In this document: one piece after another, positions 1 to 10,755 of the stretch
How positions within the stretch are numbered: position 1 is the stretch's first letter
How the letters are laid out: the number at the start of each line of letters is the position of its first letter
NCBI GenBank assembly: GCA_037176885.1
Contig: JAWWNJ010000023.1
Location: forward strand, 1,674,001 to 1,738,000
Source: Favolaschia claudopus
Lineage: Eukaryota > Basidiomycota > Agaricomycetes > Agaricales > Mycenaceae
DNA: 64,000 nucleotides
Direction: 5' to 3'
Translations under genes and position numbers: made by a program
Notes under the pieces: model-generated
The model's input: the letters and a program-made list of their open reading frames with translations, nothing else
Database searches by the model: none
Told to the model about the DNA's origin: nothing

Positions 1-269
1 CTTCGTCTGCTATATTCACCTGGACACGTTCTTCGAGATCAGACGATGAAGACCTTGAACTAGGGACGGTCACCAAGAAGCACTGGTATTCCTGAAGGCA
101 ACTCAATGTGTCGAGCAGAAAAACCACTAAATCTATCAAGGACGTCCATCAAGTCTCTTTGCCAGTACAGCTCCTCCGTCGAGGCGGTGAGACGCTGAAC
201 AATGATGTCCAAATCCCGAACTTGTGCGACCGGCCACAGCGCCAAAGAATTTTCTGTCGAGCGCTGAGA
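1..269. other. left-edge sequence without a recognised gene
   Basis: No gene or repeat is supported here. A short open frame on the minus strand (60-245) has no recognisable motif and no clear splice signals. This is the flank into which the 277-2233 element inserted; the copy of the target duplication lies at 270-276. Confidence 0.3.
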
Positions 270-276
270 CCTGAAG

Positions 277-309
277 CCCAGTGAAAATCCCGTATGCTTC
301 AGGCTGCTC
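277..309 (+). repeat. left 33-bp terminal inverted repeat of copy 1
   Basis: Starts CCCAGTGAAAATCCCG and is the exact reverse complement of 2201-2233. Positions were counted directly in the sequence. Confidence 0.95.
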
Positions 310-1299
310 TAATCGTCTCCAATCTGCCTTGCTTCTGCTCGTTCTGCTGTGATCTGCTCAAATGGCTCTGAACGGGTTTGTCCGGGATTGTCCCACGGTT
401 TGGGTCTTGTTTGGATCGCTAAACATAGCTCTCCTTTTCCTGAAACGTCGCGCGGCTCGACTTGTGTTTTCTATAATTCCGTTCTCAACACTGTTTTGAA
501 AATTTGAAGTTTGGCGCGGCACTGACTTATGTCGTCGAGTACTCGGGGTCGTTGAGAGGGATACAAAAGGGGCAAGTAACACTTGTCACAATCACGTCGT
601 CACACATCGCGCTCCTTGCCTTCTACCACCACCATCCTCTCTCTGCGTGCTCTTCCCTTTCCGCCTCGGTCCGCCACCGCCGCGCCGTGCAATCAGCATC
701 TTCTTACGCGTGTCCTCCGACCTTCTACGCCCATCTGCACCAAATTGTGCCGTCCAATTCGCGTGCACGATCCAGGATGTCGATCCTGCTTTGTGCATCA
801 TCTAGTCGTGTTTCAGGGTGCATCTGCCTCCCTTTTCAACCAATATGAATCTGAAGTGTGTGGGATGCTCTCTAGGACCCGAGGGACTCGCCTGAGTCAC
901 CTTATTGAGCTGTGACTTTACGGTGTGTGATTTTTTATTCGTGGCCTGCTTTCTTGCTTATGAACTACTGTAGTCTCCCATCTACATCTCCACCCCATAT
1001 CCTATATTGCTGAAGCTCGCCTGATAGACCCGGAGACACCGTTTCCAGTGCCTTGTCAGCGCTATCAGGTCCATGGGTGAGTAGACCTCCTCTTACCCCG
1101 CAGCTGTTGTTACATGCGACCGTACAGAACTTCTTGGCAGTTGTGTGAATATTTTAAGGTGTGTTCCATTGTCTTGTGTTCATTCTATCCCACTGAAATG
1201 CACGGATAGAGCTCGACCGTCGCTATCGAAACTGCCCGAGCAGGTTTGTGTACTGACTTCTTCGTTCTATCGGTATTTACTTATAAATTGCCGTCTCTA

Positions 1300-1770
1300 G
1301 GTTGACCGCAGACCCAGCGCCCTATCGTTGTCACGAGGCGGAAAACTCCTGCGTGCCCCACGCTGTCTCGAACAACCCCACGAGCGCGCGCCGGCTCCCG
1401 CGCTCGAGGACGGCTTCCTTTGACGTCGTCGCGCAGGGCGAACTCAAGGATGCGGGGCACCCGGCCGGCGCACTTGCAGCAGATGCAGCCCCCTGCGTAC
1501 CATGGGCCGCGGGTGAGCTCCTCGTAGGCGGTGAAGGGGAGGGCGGCGTGGAAGAGGCCGTGCACCATTTCGGTTATGACACGGGCGGAGACTTCCGTGT
1601 AGAGGGGAGGGCGAAGTAGGAGGCGGAGAGGAGGAGGGTGAGGGCGGTGGAGACATCGTAGGTGCGGTGGGAGAAGACGAGGATGCCGGTGTAGAGAAAG
1701 CCGAGGGTAAAGCGGAGGAGGTGTGGGTGAAGCAGGGGAGGGTGAGGGTTATGGGGTGGGAGGAGGAGGA
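1300..1770 (-). pseudogene. BTB/POZ-like gene fragment inside the TIR element, frameshifted
   Basis: On the minus strand a frame ending near 1574 reads FLYTGILVFSHRTYDVSTA followed by a hydrophobic helix-like stretch. The reading then continues in another frame from about 1615 as VSARVITEMVHGLFHAALPF and a Cys pair (GGCICCKCAGR). A second shift near 1400 is needed to keep a plausible C-terminal stretch open. The pattern FLYTG..VF...TYD resembles the C-terminal half of fungal BTB-domain proteins. That family call is from memory of the family and not from an alignment. The fragment has no start, no N-terminal BTB half and at least one apparent 1-nt deletion, so it should not make a functional protein. 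It looks like host sequence captured by the element. Confidence 0.5.
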
Positions 1771-2200
1771 GGAGGAGAGGGATCGTACGGTGCGCATTCC
1801 TTTCCATCTTAGCTGCACATTCGGCTAACGACTTTGCGGCAGCACCCCGGCCCTCGATCTACCTCACCATTCAGCGTGGTTCGCGTTAGTGGTAGCAGCT
1901 TCAGTGCAGGCGGCATCGTGGGTCGGTCGGGCAGGGTTTGCGGACTTGTGGGCAGCGGGACGCGTGTGCGTCGAAGTTGTTGTCGTGAAGTATAGAGAAA
2001 ATACCTGTTTTAATACAAAATATAATGGAAATGCAGTACAATTACAAGGGACAGAGGGAAGCAGACGGAAGCAGTCTGGAGCAGAAGTTGAGCAGAGCTG
2101 CGCAGATGGGAGCCGGAACCCCATCTGCTGAAGGTATCATTTCTACGCTCTCCTCTGCTCCCATATGCTGCTCGGGTGAACAGCAGCTGAAAGCAGTTTG

Positions 2201-2233
2201 GAGCAGCCTGAAGCATACGGGATTTTCACTGGG
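2201..2233 (-). repeat. right 33-bp terminal inverted repeat of copy 1
   Basis: Ends CGGGATTTTCACTGGG, followed at once by the second copy of the CCTGAAG target duplication (2234-2240). Confidence 0.95.
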
Positions 2234-2240
2234 CCTGAAG

Positions 2241-2505
2241 TTCGATGTTCGAGGTGATCGCGAACGTTCAGCGATCTCAGTGCAAAGTCTCGATGTTTCC
2301 AGCAGCAGAACAAGTCAGAGGAGAGGCACGTTATATCACTGCTCGATTACACCGCGATTCCTGTAATCGATGGAACGGAGTTTGAACTTGAGCTTGAAGT
2401 TCAACGGCCTCGAGTTGGCCCGCATTTGCCACGGGCCAGATAGAGGGCGGTGGGAGTCGGGCGTGAAGCAAGCGAGCTCATTTATTGAGCAGCAAACAGC
2501 TAGGG
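2241..2505. other. short spacer between transposon insertions
   Basis: About 265 bp of AT-balanced sequence without a gene. The stretch 2470-2505 (AAGCGAG...GAGCAGCAAA) resembles 4311-4340 on the far side of element A, so a short imperfect direct repeat brackets that element. Confidence 0.3.
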
Positions 2506-2512
2506 AATGAGG

Positions 2513-4300
2513 CCCAGTGAGAATCCCTTCTGGGCTGGTCTGCCCAGGTACGCTCCAATCTGTGCAATTTCGGAACACAGATTTGAGCATCTCAGCCCAT
2601 CCATCAACACATCAGAGCAGAAAATCCGGACTTTTTTTCTGGGCTGCCCTGCGCTCACATGCGCAGGTATGCTCATCTGTGTTTTCCTCCGTTCCTTTCA
2701 ATTCCACTGGGTATAATCGAATAAATTGCATATAAATTCAAATTCCACTACCTAGGACACGAATTTCAAACTAAACTAGATAAAAACCCCAAGTCCTCGC
2801 GCCGCCTCCGACGTCGGCCATTCCTCCCTTCCTGCTCAAAACTCAGTCTAACTGCAAAGTCAGGTCAACGCGTGCGACAAGAACAATGCGAAAGCTTACC
2901 GCGTCGTTCCCGCGTTCCTGATGAAATCAGATGATATAAGTCAGGGCGCGACATTGCAAGAATATACTTAGCTTCGTGGTACCGCCCGCGACTGTTGACC
3001 GCCTTGAGAGCGAGATAATGCAATGGCAGATCTGTTAAGATACAACTAAAGGACAAATTCAGCTCGATTTGCGGGAACGAAATCGACATAATATACTTAC
3101 TGATGTTTAGTCGACGTCGCTCCCTTTGCAGATCGCAGGCTGAAGAGCCTGGAGAACATAAATCAGTATGGTGCGCGCCGAGGAAACGGAAGCATACCTT
3201 TACGCAACGATTGCGCCTAGAGAATGACACGAGGCTAGATATCGCGATGACGGGACATGCTTGATGCACTTACTGCGCAGAACCTATACTCGGATGACTG
3301 GATCGGGGGACAACACTACGCAACGACGCTAGAAAGAATTCTTCAGGCCCAGGATCCAAGTGCTTGGTGAGACTGACCTGTAGAATGGGTGGTTGTAGCA
3401 CTTGTGACCGACCCCATACGCGGTGCGGCTGGCAAGAATTCAGTAGCGAGCCCTCGAACTGAAGCTTATGATGATACGACCTCGTTACAGCTTTGAATGC
3501 GCGCCAATATAAACGGCTGTAGGTAGCGGCTGTGTCAAAATGGGAGAATCAGTCGGGGACAAGGCGGGCGAGGGGCGGCGCGAAATAGCAGAGGCGGGGT
3601 ACATTGATGATGCTTGACACTAAAGATCTTCATATCGACGGCCTCGAGAGAACGGCGCGCAGAACGAGGGGGCGTCAGGGGAAGTATGGCGGAGGGAGGT
3701 GAGCCTTTCAAGCGTGGGGGTTAGACGACGAAGAAAGGATGAAGAGAGAAGGGCACGCACCTCAGAGGAAAGACCGCCGCTTGTAAGACACCACGCCGTT
3801 GAGAGAGAGCGGTACAGAGACCACCCTAATCAAAGCCACGGCAAATACCTCCACTCGAACACTATAGCGGCAAGACAGCGCCAATATGAGCAGCATCGCT
3901 CCATGTTATCGGTTTTTTTGGTGGGCGTCCGAGTAGCAGCAGATTCAGAGGAGAGGGGCAGAGAACGTGCAAGTGAGGCAGGTACTAGTAGAAGATGTAG
4001 TCGAAACAGCAGCAGAGGGGCCAGGGAACGGTGGACAGCGACTAAGGCAAAAGCAGAGGGGAGATGGTGGTGGTACGAGTTCAAGATGCATTTCAGACTC
4101 CGCTCGCCGTTCTCCCGCCTTTCACACGGTCAGACAAAGTCGCGTCAACAAAAAAACGATGCATTGGGAGGAATTTTCCTTTCAATTGTGAGTTTATTGC
4201 GTTAAAGATAGAATTCTCATATGTGCAATCGCAGATACGAACAGATGGACCAGAATTGAGCATATTTGCCCATATCAGCCCAGACGGGATTCTCACTGGG
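2513..4300 (+). mobile_element. non-autonomous TIR element A (1788 bp), left arm of a large inverted repeat
   Basis: Begins CCCAGTGAGAATCCC and ends GGGATTCTCACTGGG. It is flanked by the direct 7-bp duplication AATGAGG at 2506-2512 and 4301-4307. The terminal inverted repeats are imperfect beyond the first 15 bp: one end continues TTCTGGGCTG, the other GTCTGGGCTG. Every long open frame in it recurs unchanged, in inverted order, in element B, so the copies look identical over the full 1788 bp. No transposase is visible. Read in the B orientation the interior contains a run of consensus splice sites (see the spliced frame in B). The terminal core is shared with the 277-2233 element. Confidence 0.9.
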
Positions 4301-4307
4301 AATGAGG

Positions 4308-4444
4308 AAGAAGCGAGTTGATTCAGCAGCAAAATTTTAGTCGTGAATGTTGCGTTTCGATTCACCGGCAAATACCGTCGGCCGTTGCCGAACAATGATT
4401 GAATCAACGTTGACCCAAACCTGAACTTGTCCACCATTCGAGGC
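4308..4444. other. 137-bp spacer between the head-to-head elements, itself hairpin-prone
   Basis: Single-copy sequence between the inner target duplications. It contains nested inverted repeats: GTTGATTCA (4317-4325) pairs with TGAATCAAC (4400-4408), and inside this CGGCAA pairs with TTGCCG (about 4370-4390). The spacer can therefore form the tip of a cruciform whose arms are the two 1.8-kb elements. No gene is seen. Confidence 0.7.
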
Positions 4445-4451
4445 CCTCATT

Positions 4452-6239
4452 CCCAGTGAGAATCCCGTCTGGGCTGATATGGGCAAATATGCTCAATTCT
4501 GGTCCATCTGTTCGTATCTGCGATTGCACATATGAGAATTCTATCTTTAACGCAATAAACTCACAATTGAAAGGAAAATTCCTCCCAATGCATCGTTTTT
4601 TTGTTGACGCGACTTTGTCTGACCGTGTGAAAGGCGGGAGAACGGCGAGCGGAGTCTGAAATGCATCTTGAACTCGTACCACCACCATCTCCCCTCTGCT
4701 TTTGCCTTAGTCGCTGTCCACCGTTCCCTGGCCCCTCTGCTGCTGTTTCGACTACATCTTCTACTAGTACCTGCCTCACTTGCACGTTCTCTGCCCCTCT
4801 CCTCTGAATCTGCTGCTACTCGGACGCCCACCAAAAAAACCGATAACATGGAGCGATGCTGCTCATATTGGCGCTGTCTTGCCGCTATAGTGTTCGAGTG
4901 GAGGTATTTGCCGTGGCTTTGATTAGGGTGGTCTCTGTACCGCTCTCTCTCAACGGCGTGGTGTCTTACAAGCGGCGGTCTTTCCTCTGAGGTGCGTGCC
5001 CTTCTCTCTTCATCCTTTCTTCGTCGTCTAACCCCCACGCTTGAAAGGCTCACCTCCCTCCGCCATACTTCCCCTGACGCCCCCTCGTTCTGCGCGCCGT
5101 TCTCTCGAGGCCGTCGATATGAAGATCTTTAGTGTCAAGCATCATCAATGTACCCCGCCTCTGCTATTTCGCGCCGCCCCTCGCCCGCCTTGTCCCCGAC
5201 TGATTCTCCCATTTTGACACAGCCGCTACCTACAGCCGTTTATATTGGCGCGCATTCAAAGCTGTAACGAGGTCGTATCATCATAAGCTTCAGTTCGAGG
5301 GCTCGCTACTGAATTCTTGCCAGCCGCACCGCGTATGGGGTCGGTCACAAGTGCTACAACCACCCATTCTACAGGTCAGTCTCACCAAGCACTTGGATCC
5401 TGGGCCTGAAGAATTCTTTCTAGCGTCGTTGCGTAGTGTTGTCCCCCGATCCAGTCATCCGAGTATAGGTTCTGCGCAGTAAGTGCATCAAGCATGTCCC
5501 GTCATCGCGATATCTAGCCTCGTGTCATTCTCTAGGCGCAATCGTTGCGTAAAGGTATGCTTCCGTTTCCTCGGCGCGCACCATACTGATTTATGTTCTC
5601 CAGGCTCTTCAGCCTGCGATCTGCAAAGGGAGCGACGTCGACTAAACATCAGTAAGTATATTATGTCGATTTCGTTCCCGCAAATCGAGCTGAATTTGTC
5701 CTTTAGTTGTATCTTAACAGATCTGCCATTGCATTATCTCGCTCTCAAGGCGGTCAACAGTCGCGGGCGGTACCACGAAGCTAAGTATATTCTTGCAATG
5801 TCGCGCCCTGACTTATATCATCTGATTTCATCAGGAACGCGGGAACGACGCGGTAAGCTTTCGCATTGTTCTTGTCGCACGCGTTGACCTGACTTTGCAG
5901 TTAGACTGAGTTTTGAGCAGGAAGGGAGGAATGGCCGACGTCGGAGGCGGCGCGAGGACTTGGGGTTTTTATCTAGTTTAGTTTGAAATTCGTGTCCTAG
6001 GTAGTGGAATTTGAATTTATATGCAATTTATTCGATTATACCCAGTGGAATTGAAAGGAACGGAGGAAAACACAGATGAGCATACCTGCGCATGTGAGCG
6101 CAGGGCAGCCCAGAAAAAAAGTCCGGATTTTCTGCTCTGATGTGTTGATGGATGGGCTGAGATGCTCAAATCTGTGTTCCGAAATTGCACAGATTGGAGC
6201 GTACCTGGGCAGACCAGCCCAGAAGGGATTCTCACTGGG
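4452..6239 (-). mobile_element. non-autonomous TIR element B (1788 bp), inverted copy of A
   Basis: Exact inverted counterpart of 2513-4300 with the same length of 1788 bp. It is flanked by the direct 7-bp duplication CCTCATT at 4445-4451 and 6240-6246. This duplication is the reverse complement of the AATGAGG flanking A. Together the two elements and their spacer form a 3.74-kb near-palindrome (2506-6246). The outer flanks beyond the duplications do not continue the symmetry. The absence of visible divergence points to a recent event. Confidence 0.9.
5536..5904 (+). other. possible spliced coding fragment carried by element B (mirrored at 2848-3216 in A)
   Basis: Five short exon-like pieces (about 5536-5554, 5604-5651, 5721-5784, 5834-5852, 5901-5904) are separated by GT-AG introns of 49-69 bp with compatible phases. 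They keep one frame open until a TAG in the last piece. The frame would read about 50 residues, including LPLHYLALKAVNSRGRYHEA. No start codon or family is recognised. It may be the tail of a captured host gene; it could also be chance. Confidence 0.3.
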
Positions 6240-6323
6240 CCTCATTGCCAACTGCTCCCCCTGAACTCATTCGTATAAAATACTGACAGCAGCTAGCTAC
6301 GCATTCAATTCCCATTGAATCCA

Positions 6324-8011
6324 TCAGAGATGCAACCCAGAGTCAAGCGTGCGACCAATTTTTCCAAAGACACCGCGACCCCGACGAGGTTTCAACTGGC
6401 TTCGCATTTCTTCAAATCGCCGCTGGAGTTCAGAAAGCTTTCGCTGTATCTCTTCTTTCTCTGAACTCGAGGTCATCGCGGTTTGGTGAAGCCGGTCTTC
6501 AAGCTCCTGAAGTTGCCGACGATGATTTTCTTCGACAATCTCAGCATCTTTCCTTGCCGCTGCCATCACCTCCGCTACTCTCTGTTCCAGCGCTTCTTTC
6601 TGCTCCGCATATTCCGAAGCCAATCTTCTGCACTCCTCTTGTATTCGTGCTATCTCAGCCTGAAGTTTGCTGGTTTCGAAATCCAACTCTTTCTTTGTCT
6701 CTTCATCCTTCGCTCGGATTGCTTCTATCTTTTGTGTCAGTCATTCTGCATCTCCGCTGCTGATATGCCGACCTTTCATTTCCTCCTGCAACATCATCAC
6801 CTCTTGCTTGTGTCGATTGATCTGCGTAACAAGCTCTCGGTTTAACTCTTCTCCTGCCGCAGTCTCCGAGATGTCTTTCTTCTGATCAACTAATTCTTGC
6901 TGGATCGTCAACGCGCGAGGGTGATTTCCTATCAAGTGAAACAGGATTGCCTGCGCTGATGTGACCACATTGTTGTGGCGCAACATATGCGCGCCCTTGT
7001 CGAGAACAGGCTTGAAGAATTTGCTGTCGTTGGCAAGTTCTTTCTCTCGTGCCTCGCCAATCTCTCTACTCACTTCACCCCACATAGTTGTCACAATAAC
7101 AACGTTTTTCAGGGTGCTGTCGCCGCACAACTGTCGGAACATTTTGAAGTTGCGGGTAGAGATGCCTCCCATACGAACGTCAGAGATTCGGTGCATGTAG
7201 ATGACGCCTGCAAGTTTCTTTCCGCTCTCATAGCTGACATTGTATATCAACTTTCACTTGCGGACAACGAGGTGAAACAAGACCTACGCGGTAGCCAAAA
7301 ACGAAGCTATTTGTGTCAAAATCTGGGTATCGCTCCTCGTTGTGTCATCAAAACCAGGGGTATCGATGAGGGAAATCCAACGACCATCCAGTTGAAAAGG
7401 CGACGCTACTTCGACGGTGCTCGTACAGGACTGCAGACCTGACCCAACTTCCAGATTGGAACCGCTCAGCAGATTGATAAACTGATCCAACAAAAAAGTC
7501 AGGACGACGACACATGGCATGCTACATAGCAGTTTTGGCTTACCGTCGTCTTTCCGGATCCTGTAGCACCCATGACTCTGCAAATGTCGATCAGCCGCTT
7601 CACCTGTGGAGGAACCGGGGAACACAATACGCGATCGCCACATCTGAATCGTCTTCAAGGTCATGCTAAAATGCTCTCAGGAAATATCCTAGTTCACGGA
7701 AAACACATGTACAAACCATGCAACTACCTCGCGGAGTGGAGCTCCTGGATTTCAATGAGAACACCCTCGTTGTTTGTGCTACCCAGTTGAACGTACGGGC
7801 TCAGCTTCGACGCACCATCCCCGTCGCGACTATCAACACTTTCCGGGTCCGTACTAGTAGCCTTGAATCTCAAAGCATAGTGGCGCTTGGCAGCTTCAAG
7901 ACTATCGTACGGCGGTGAGGCGTCTTCGTGAGGATTCAGAAGATAGAATGGTTGGTACGAATGAGCGGCAGCAGAGGAGAAATGGCTGTTGGCTGTGACG
8001 GAGGCGAGCAT
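6324..8011 (-). CDS. AIG1-like G-domain protein with C-terminal coiled coil (copy 1)
   Basis: A GTP-binding protein of the AIG1/TRAFAC type found in mushroom genomes; its cellular role is not known from sequence. Start ATG at 8011 (MLASVTANSHFSS), matching the start of the neighbouring copy. After an N-terminal exon (8011 to about 7724), a phase-1 intron precedes the P-loop exon VMGATGSGKTT, which ends at a GTAAG donor. The next exon (about 7480-7284) has FINLLSGSNLEVG and the G3 motif LIDTPGFDDT. The third part (about 7230-6780) has GVIYMHRISD and VVIVTTMWGEV, where a canonical G4 (N/TKxD) should be. The last exon is a Glu/Arg/Gln-rich coiled coil ending in KIGRTLDSGLHL. It is tandem with the copy at 8287-10514 in the same direction. 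Confidence 0.8.
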
Positions 8012-8286
8012 GGTCTTTGCGGTGGAGAAAAGGGTAGAATGTTCAATTACTTATGCATGGCGGTCTTTTATTCAGACTCAAGGGAGCCTCGAGGTTCAGG
8101 CCATGGCGCGCCAAAGACTTGGTCTGCTCTGTTGGGAAGCGCCGATCCATGCCCAGCCCGAATCGTCGTATAAAAGTATACATATGAAAGTATCAGATAA
8201 ATCGCTGCCAGTGGCATACCAAAGTAGCCGAAATCGTGTAACTATTTGCAGGAGACAACGCAAGAGCTGCGAGCAACGCACTGGCT

Positions 8287-10514
8287 TCAACGGTGTCGGT
8301 TCAAGAAATCCAGAAAGCTGTCCAGAGGATCAGTGACGCGCCGGCGGAGTGCTAATATACCACGCAGTTGCTCGTTTTGAAGCTGAAGCTCAGAAATACG
8401 ACGAAGGAACTCCTCTTTCTCGCCGTTGTACCGACTTTGTAGCTCCTCCATCCGGCTCTTCATGGCGCTCTTGGCCGTCTGCAATTCTAACCGCAGTTGT
8501 TCGGCCTCCGTTTGAGCGTCTAGACGCGCTTTCTCGGCCTGTACAGCCATTCTTTCTTCCAATTCAGCCCGCTGCTTTGCGTACTCCACAACCAATCTCC
8601 GATGTTCATCCTGCATCTGTACCTCATACTTGGCGGCTTGCGCTGACAGCTCCTCTTCAGTCCGCGTGTTCGCTTCACGGATAGCACCTGCAAAACAAAA
8701 TCAGATATGCAGGTAAAGTTCCACTCGCCACACACCTTCCAATATCTCCTGGGATCTTGTTGATTCCTCCCGGTGCCGATCACTCTGCTCAGAGCTTTGC
8801 CGGCGAAATTCTTCTACCAAAAGACCTAGCTCCCGCAACTCGGTGTTTAACTGTTCCTTTTCTAGATTCAAGACTGGACGACTTCGTCATCGAGAACTCA
8901 ATGAGGAAAGCTTCCTCCCACGACGCACCCATTGTTTCTTGCCGCGATGTCTCTATCTCCTCCGCATGCCTCTTCCTCTCTTCTACCATCTCGCGGTTCA
9001 GTTGCTCGACTTCGCTTGCATGCTCGCTTTCCCGAACTGTTCCCTCTACATAGTGGGTAACGGTGAATACTTCATCTCGCGTTTTTCTATAAAGGAATGT
9101 ACCTTTCATCTCCGCTTTCAACGTCGTGATCTCGTTTTCGAATACCTTTCTTTGTTTCCCTAGCTCGTGATTCAAGTCTTCCACTCGGTTGATCTGCATC
9201 TGGACATTTGACGACGCAGCCAGCAGCTTGCTCTTGGATTCCTCCTTCTCATGAACGACCACTGTCAAGCCTTCAGCACGACCGAGCATTGGGCAAAAAT
9301 GTGCGACTCTACTTCTCATTTCTTCCTGAACTCTCGCGATTTCCTCTCGGTGCCGAATCGCCTGTTCCGCATATTCAGGATTCAGCTCAGCCCCAGCGGC
9401 GGTTTGCATGATATCCTTTCCCTCGTCGACCAATTCTCGCTGAATCCGCAACGCCCTGGGCCTATTTCTCGTCAAGTGATATAGAATTGCATGTGCGGAG
9501 GTGAGGCCATTGTTATGGCGCAGCATACGAGCACCTTTGTCCAGAAAGGGCTTGAAAAAGTGTTCGTCACTGGCGAGCTGCTTTTCTCGCGCTTCTCCGA
9601 CCTCGCGCGCGACGTCTCCCCACATCGTCGTGACAATGACTACATTTCTCAAGGCCTGCTCTCCGCACAATTGTCTGAACATCTTCAAATTGCGCATGCA
9701 CAGGCCACTCGTCCTGATATCGGTGATGCGATGCATATATATGACGCCAGCGAGCTTCTTTCCTTTGGTGTAGCTAAGTGGCAAGCATGTCAGCTGGAGA
9801 GCATTTCGGACGAATGAAGGCAGACTAGGTAGTCAAGGAGGACGCGATCTGCGTTAACGTCGCGGTGTCCTCGAGACCAGGGGTGTCGATAAGAGTGATC
9901 CACCGATCGTTCAGCTCAAAGGGCGATGCCGCTTGTACGGCGCTTGTGGAATACGGGGGACTTGGGAGGTCGGTACCACCCGTGATGAGGTTGATGAACT
10001 ACGAAGCAAGATTAGCTGCTGGTCAGTGAATATGTGCTGCTCCTCGCACCGTCGTTTTTCCTGAACCTGGGAGGCCCATTACCCTGCGGAGCGATTAACG
10101 AGCCGCTCTCTTTGTTCTGGGAAAAGAATACACGCACGCTATTACCAGGTCATCTTCGTGCGGAGAACCATGACGAGAATCTTTCTACAGCAGTCTGTCG
10201 ACGTTGCCACGACTGCAGATATTGGAGACACCTACCATGCGATTTAAGCGCGGGGCGCTGCTGTAGCGCAGTGAATAGAATGTTAATTTACTTGGAAGCT
10301 ATACCAACCCTCTGGACGACGAATCTGTGTCGTCGTTCACCAACTCCTTACTTGAATAGATGTCGGCGGTCGCTCCATTGTGTACATTCGCCGTGGCAGC
10401 TTCGAAATTAACGGGTGGCAATGGAGTAGCTGTTTGACGAGACCGATAAAACGGTTTGTAGGAGACGGCGGCGGTCGAGATGAAGTTGTTGTGGGGGTTG
10501 ACGAGTGCAAGCAT
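8287..10514 (-). CDS. AIG1-like G-domain protein with long coiled coil (copy 2)
   Basis: Paralog of the gene at 6324-8011 and directly upstream of it. The start MLALVNPHNNFISTAAVSYK (ATG at 10514) aligns with MLASVTANSHFSSAAAHSYQ of copy 1. The P-loop is VMGLPGSGKTT near 10065; G3 is LIDTPGLEDTA near 9890. About five residues found in the paralogs after G3 (TRSDx) are missing here. The G4 position reads VVIVTTMWGDV. The coiled coil is longer than in the other copies, with an extra exon rich in Glu/Lys and a last exon of heptad-like sequence ending FLDFLNRHR. Exon ends in the coiled-coil part were not all placed. Divergence from copy 1 in the switch region suggests altered nucleotide handling (inference). 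Confidence 0.75.
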
Positions 10515-10755
10515 GTTGAGGGCTGAAGAGGGCGAAGCTGAAGGCGCAGTTTGAGCTCTTGCAGTCTTGATGGAAACACAAGGAAGCCTTGAGGTTCGAG
10601 CGTTGGCTCGCTTGATGGCGCAGACTGACGGGCTGGAGCTGGACTGGAAACGCATGTGATACTCGATAAGATTCTACACTTGTATTGTACAACCGACGAA
10701 AGGTGTTACACTCGTTGCACTTGTACACTTGAGTTTGATGGCGATTTCTTTATTC

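Larger units (their letters stand above)
277..2233. mobile_element. non-autonomous TIR DNA transposon (copy 1)
   Basis: The termini are perfect 33-bp inverted repeats (277-309 and 2201-2233). The element is flanked by a 7-bp direct duplication CCTGAAG at 270-276 and 2234-2240, so both edges are exact. Next to each end lie many scattered GAGCAG/CTGCTC motifs, as in subterminal transposase-binding arrays. No transposase frame is visible; the middle holds a broken BTB-like gene fragment on the minus strand. The terminal core CCCAGTGARAATCCC is shared with the two elements at 2513-4300 and 4452-6239, so the three belong to one family mobilised in trans. A 7-bp duplication differs from common superfamilies (hAT 8 bp, CACTA 3 bp), so the superfamily is left open. 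Confidence 0.9.

Noticed and set aside
3699..5053. Mirror-image 168-residue frames at 3699-4205 (+) and 4547-5053 (-)
   Set aside because: They exist twice only because the elements are inverted copies. Composition is Arg/Ser-rich without a domain, and several overlapping frames compete, so no gene is called.
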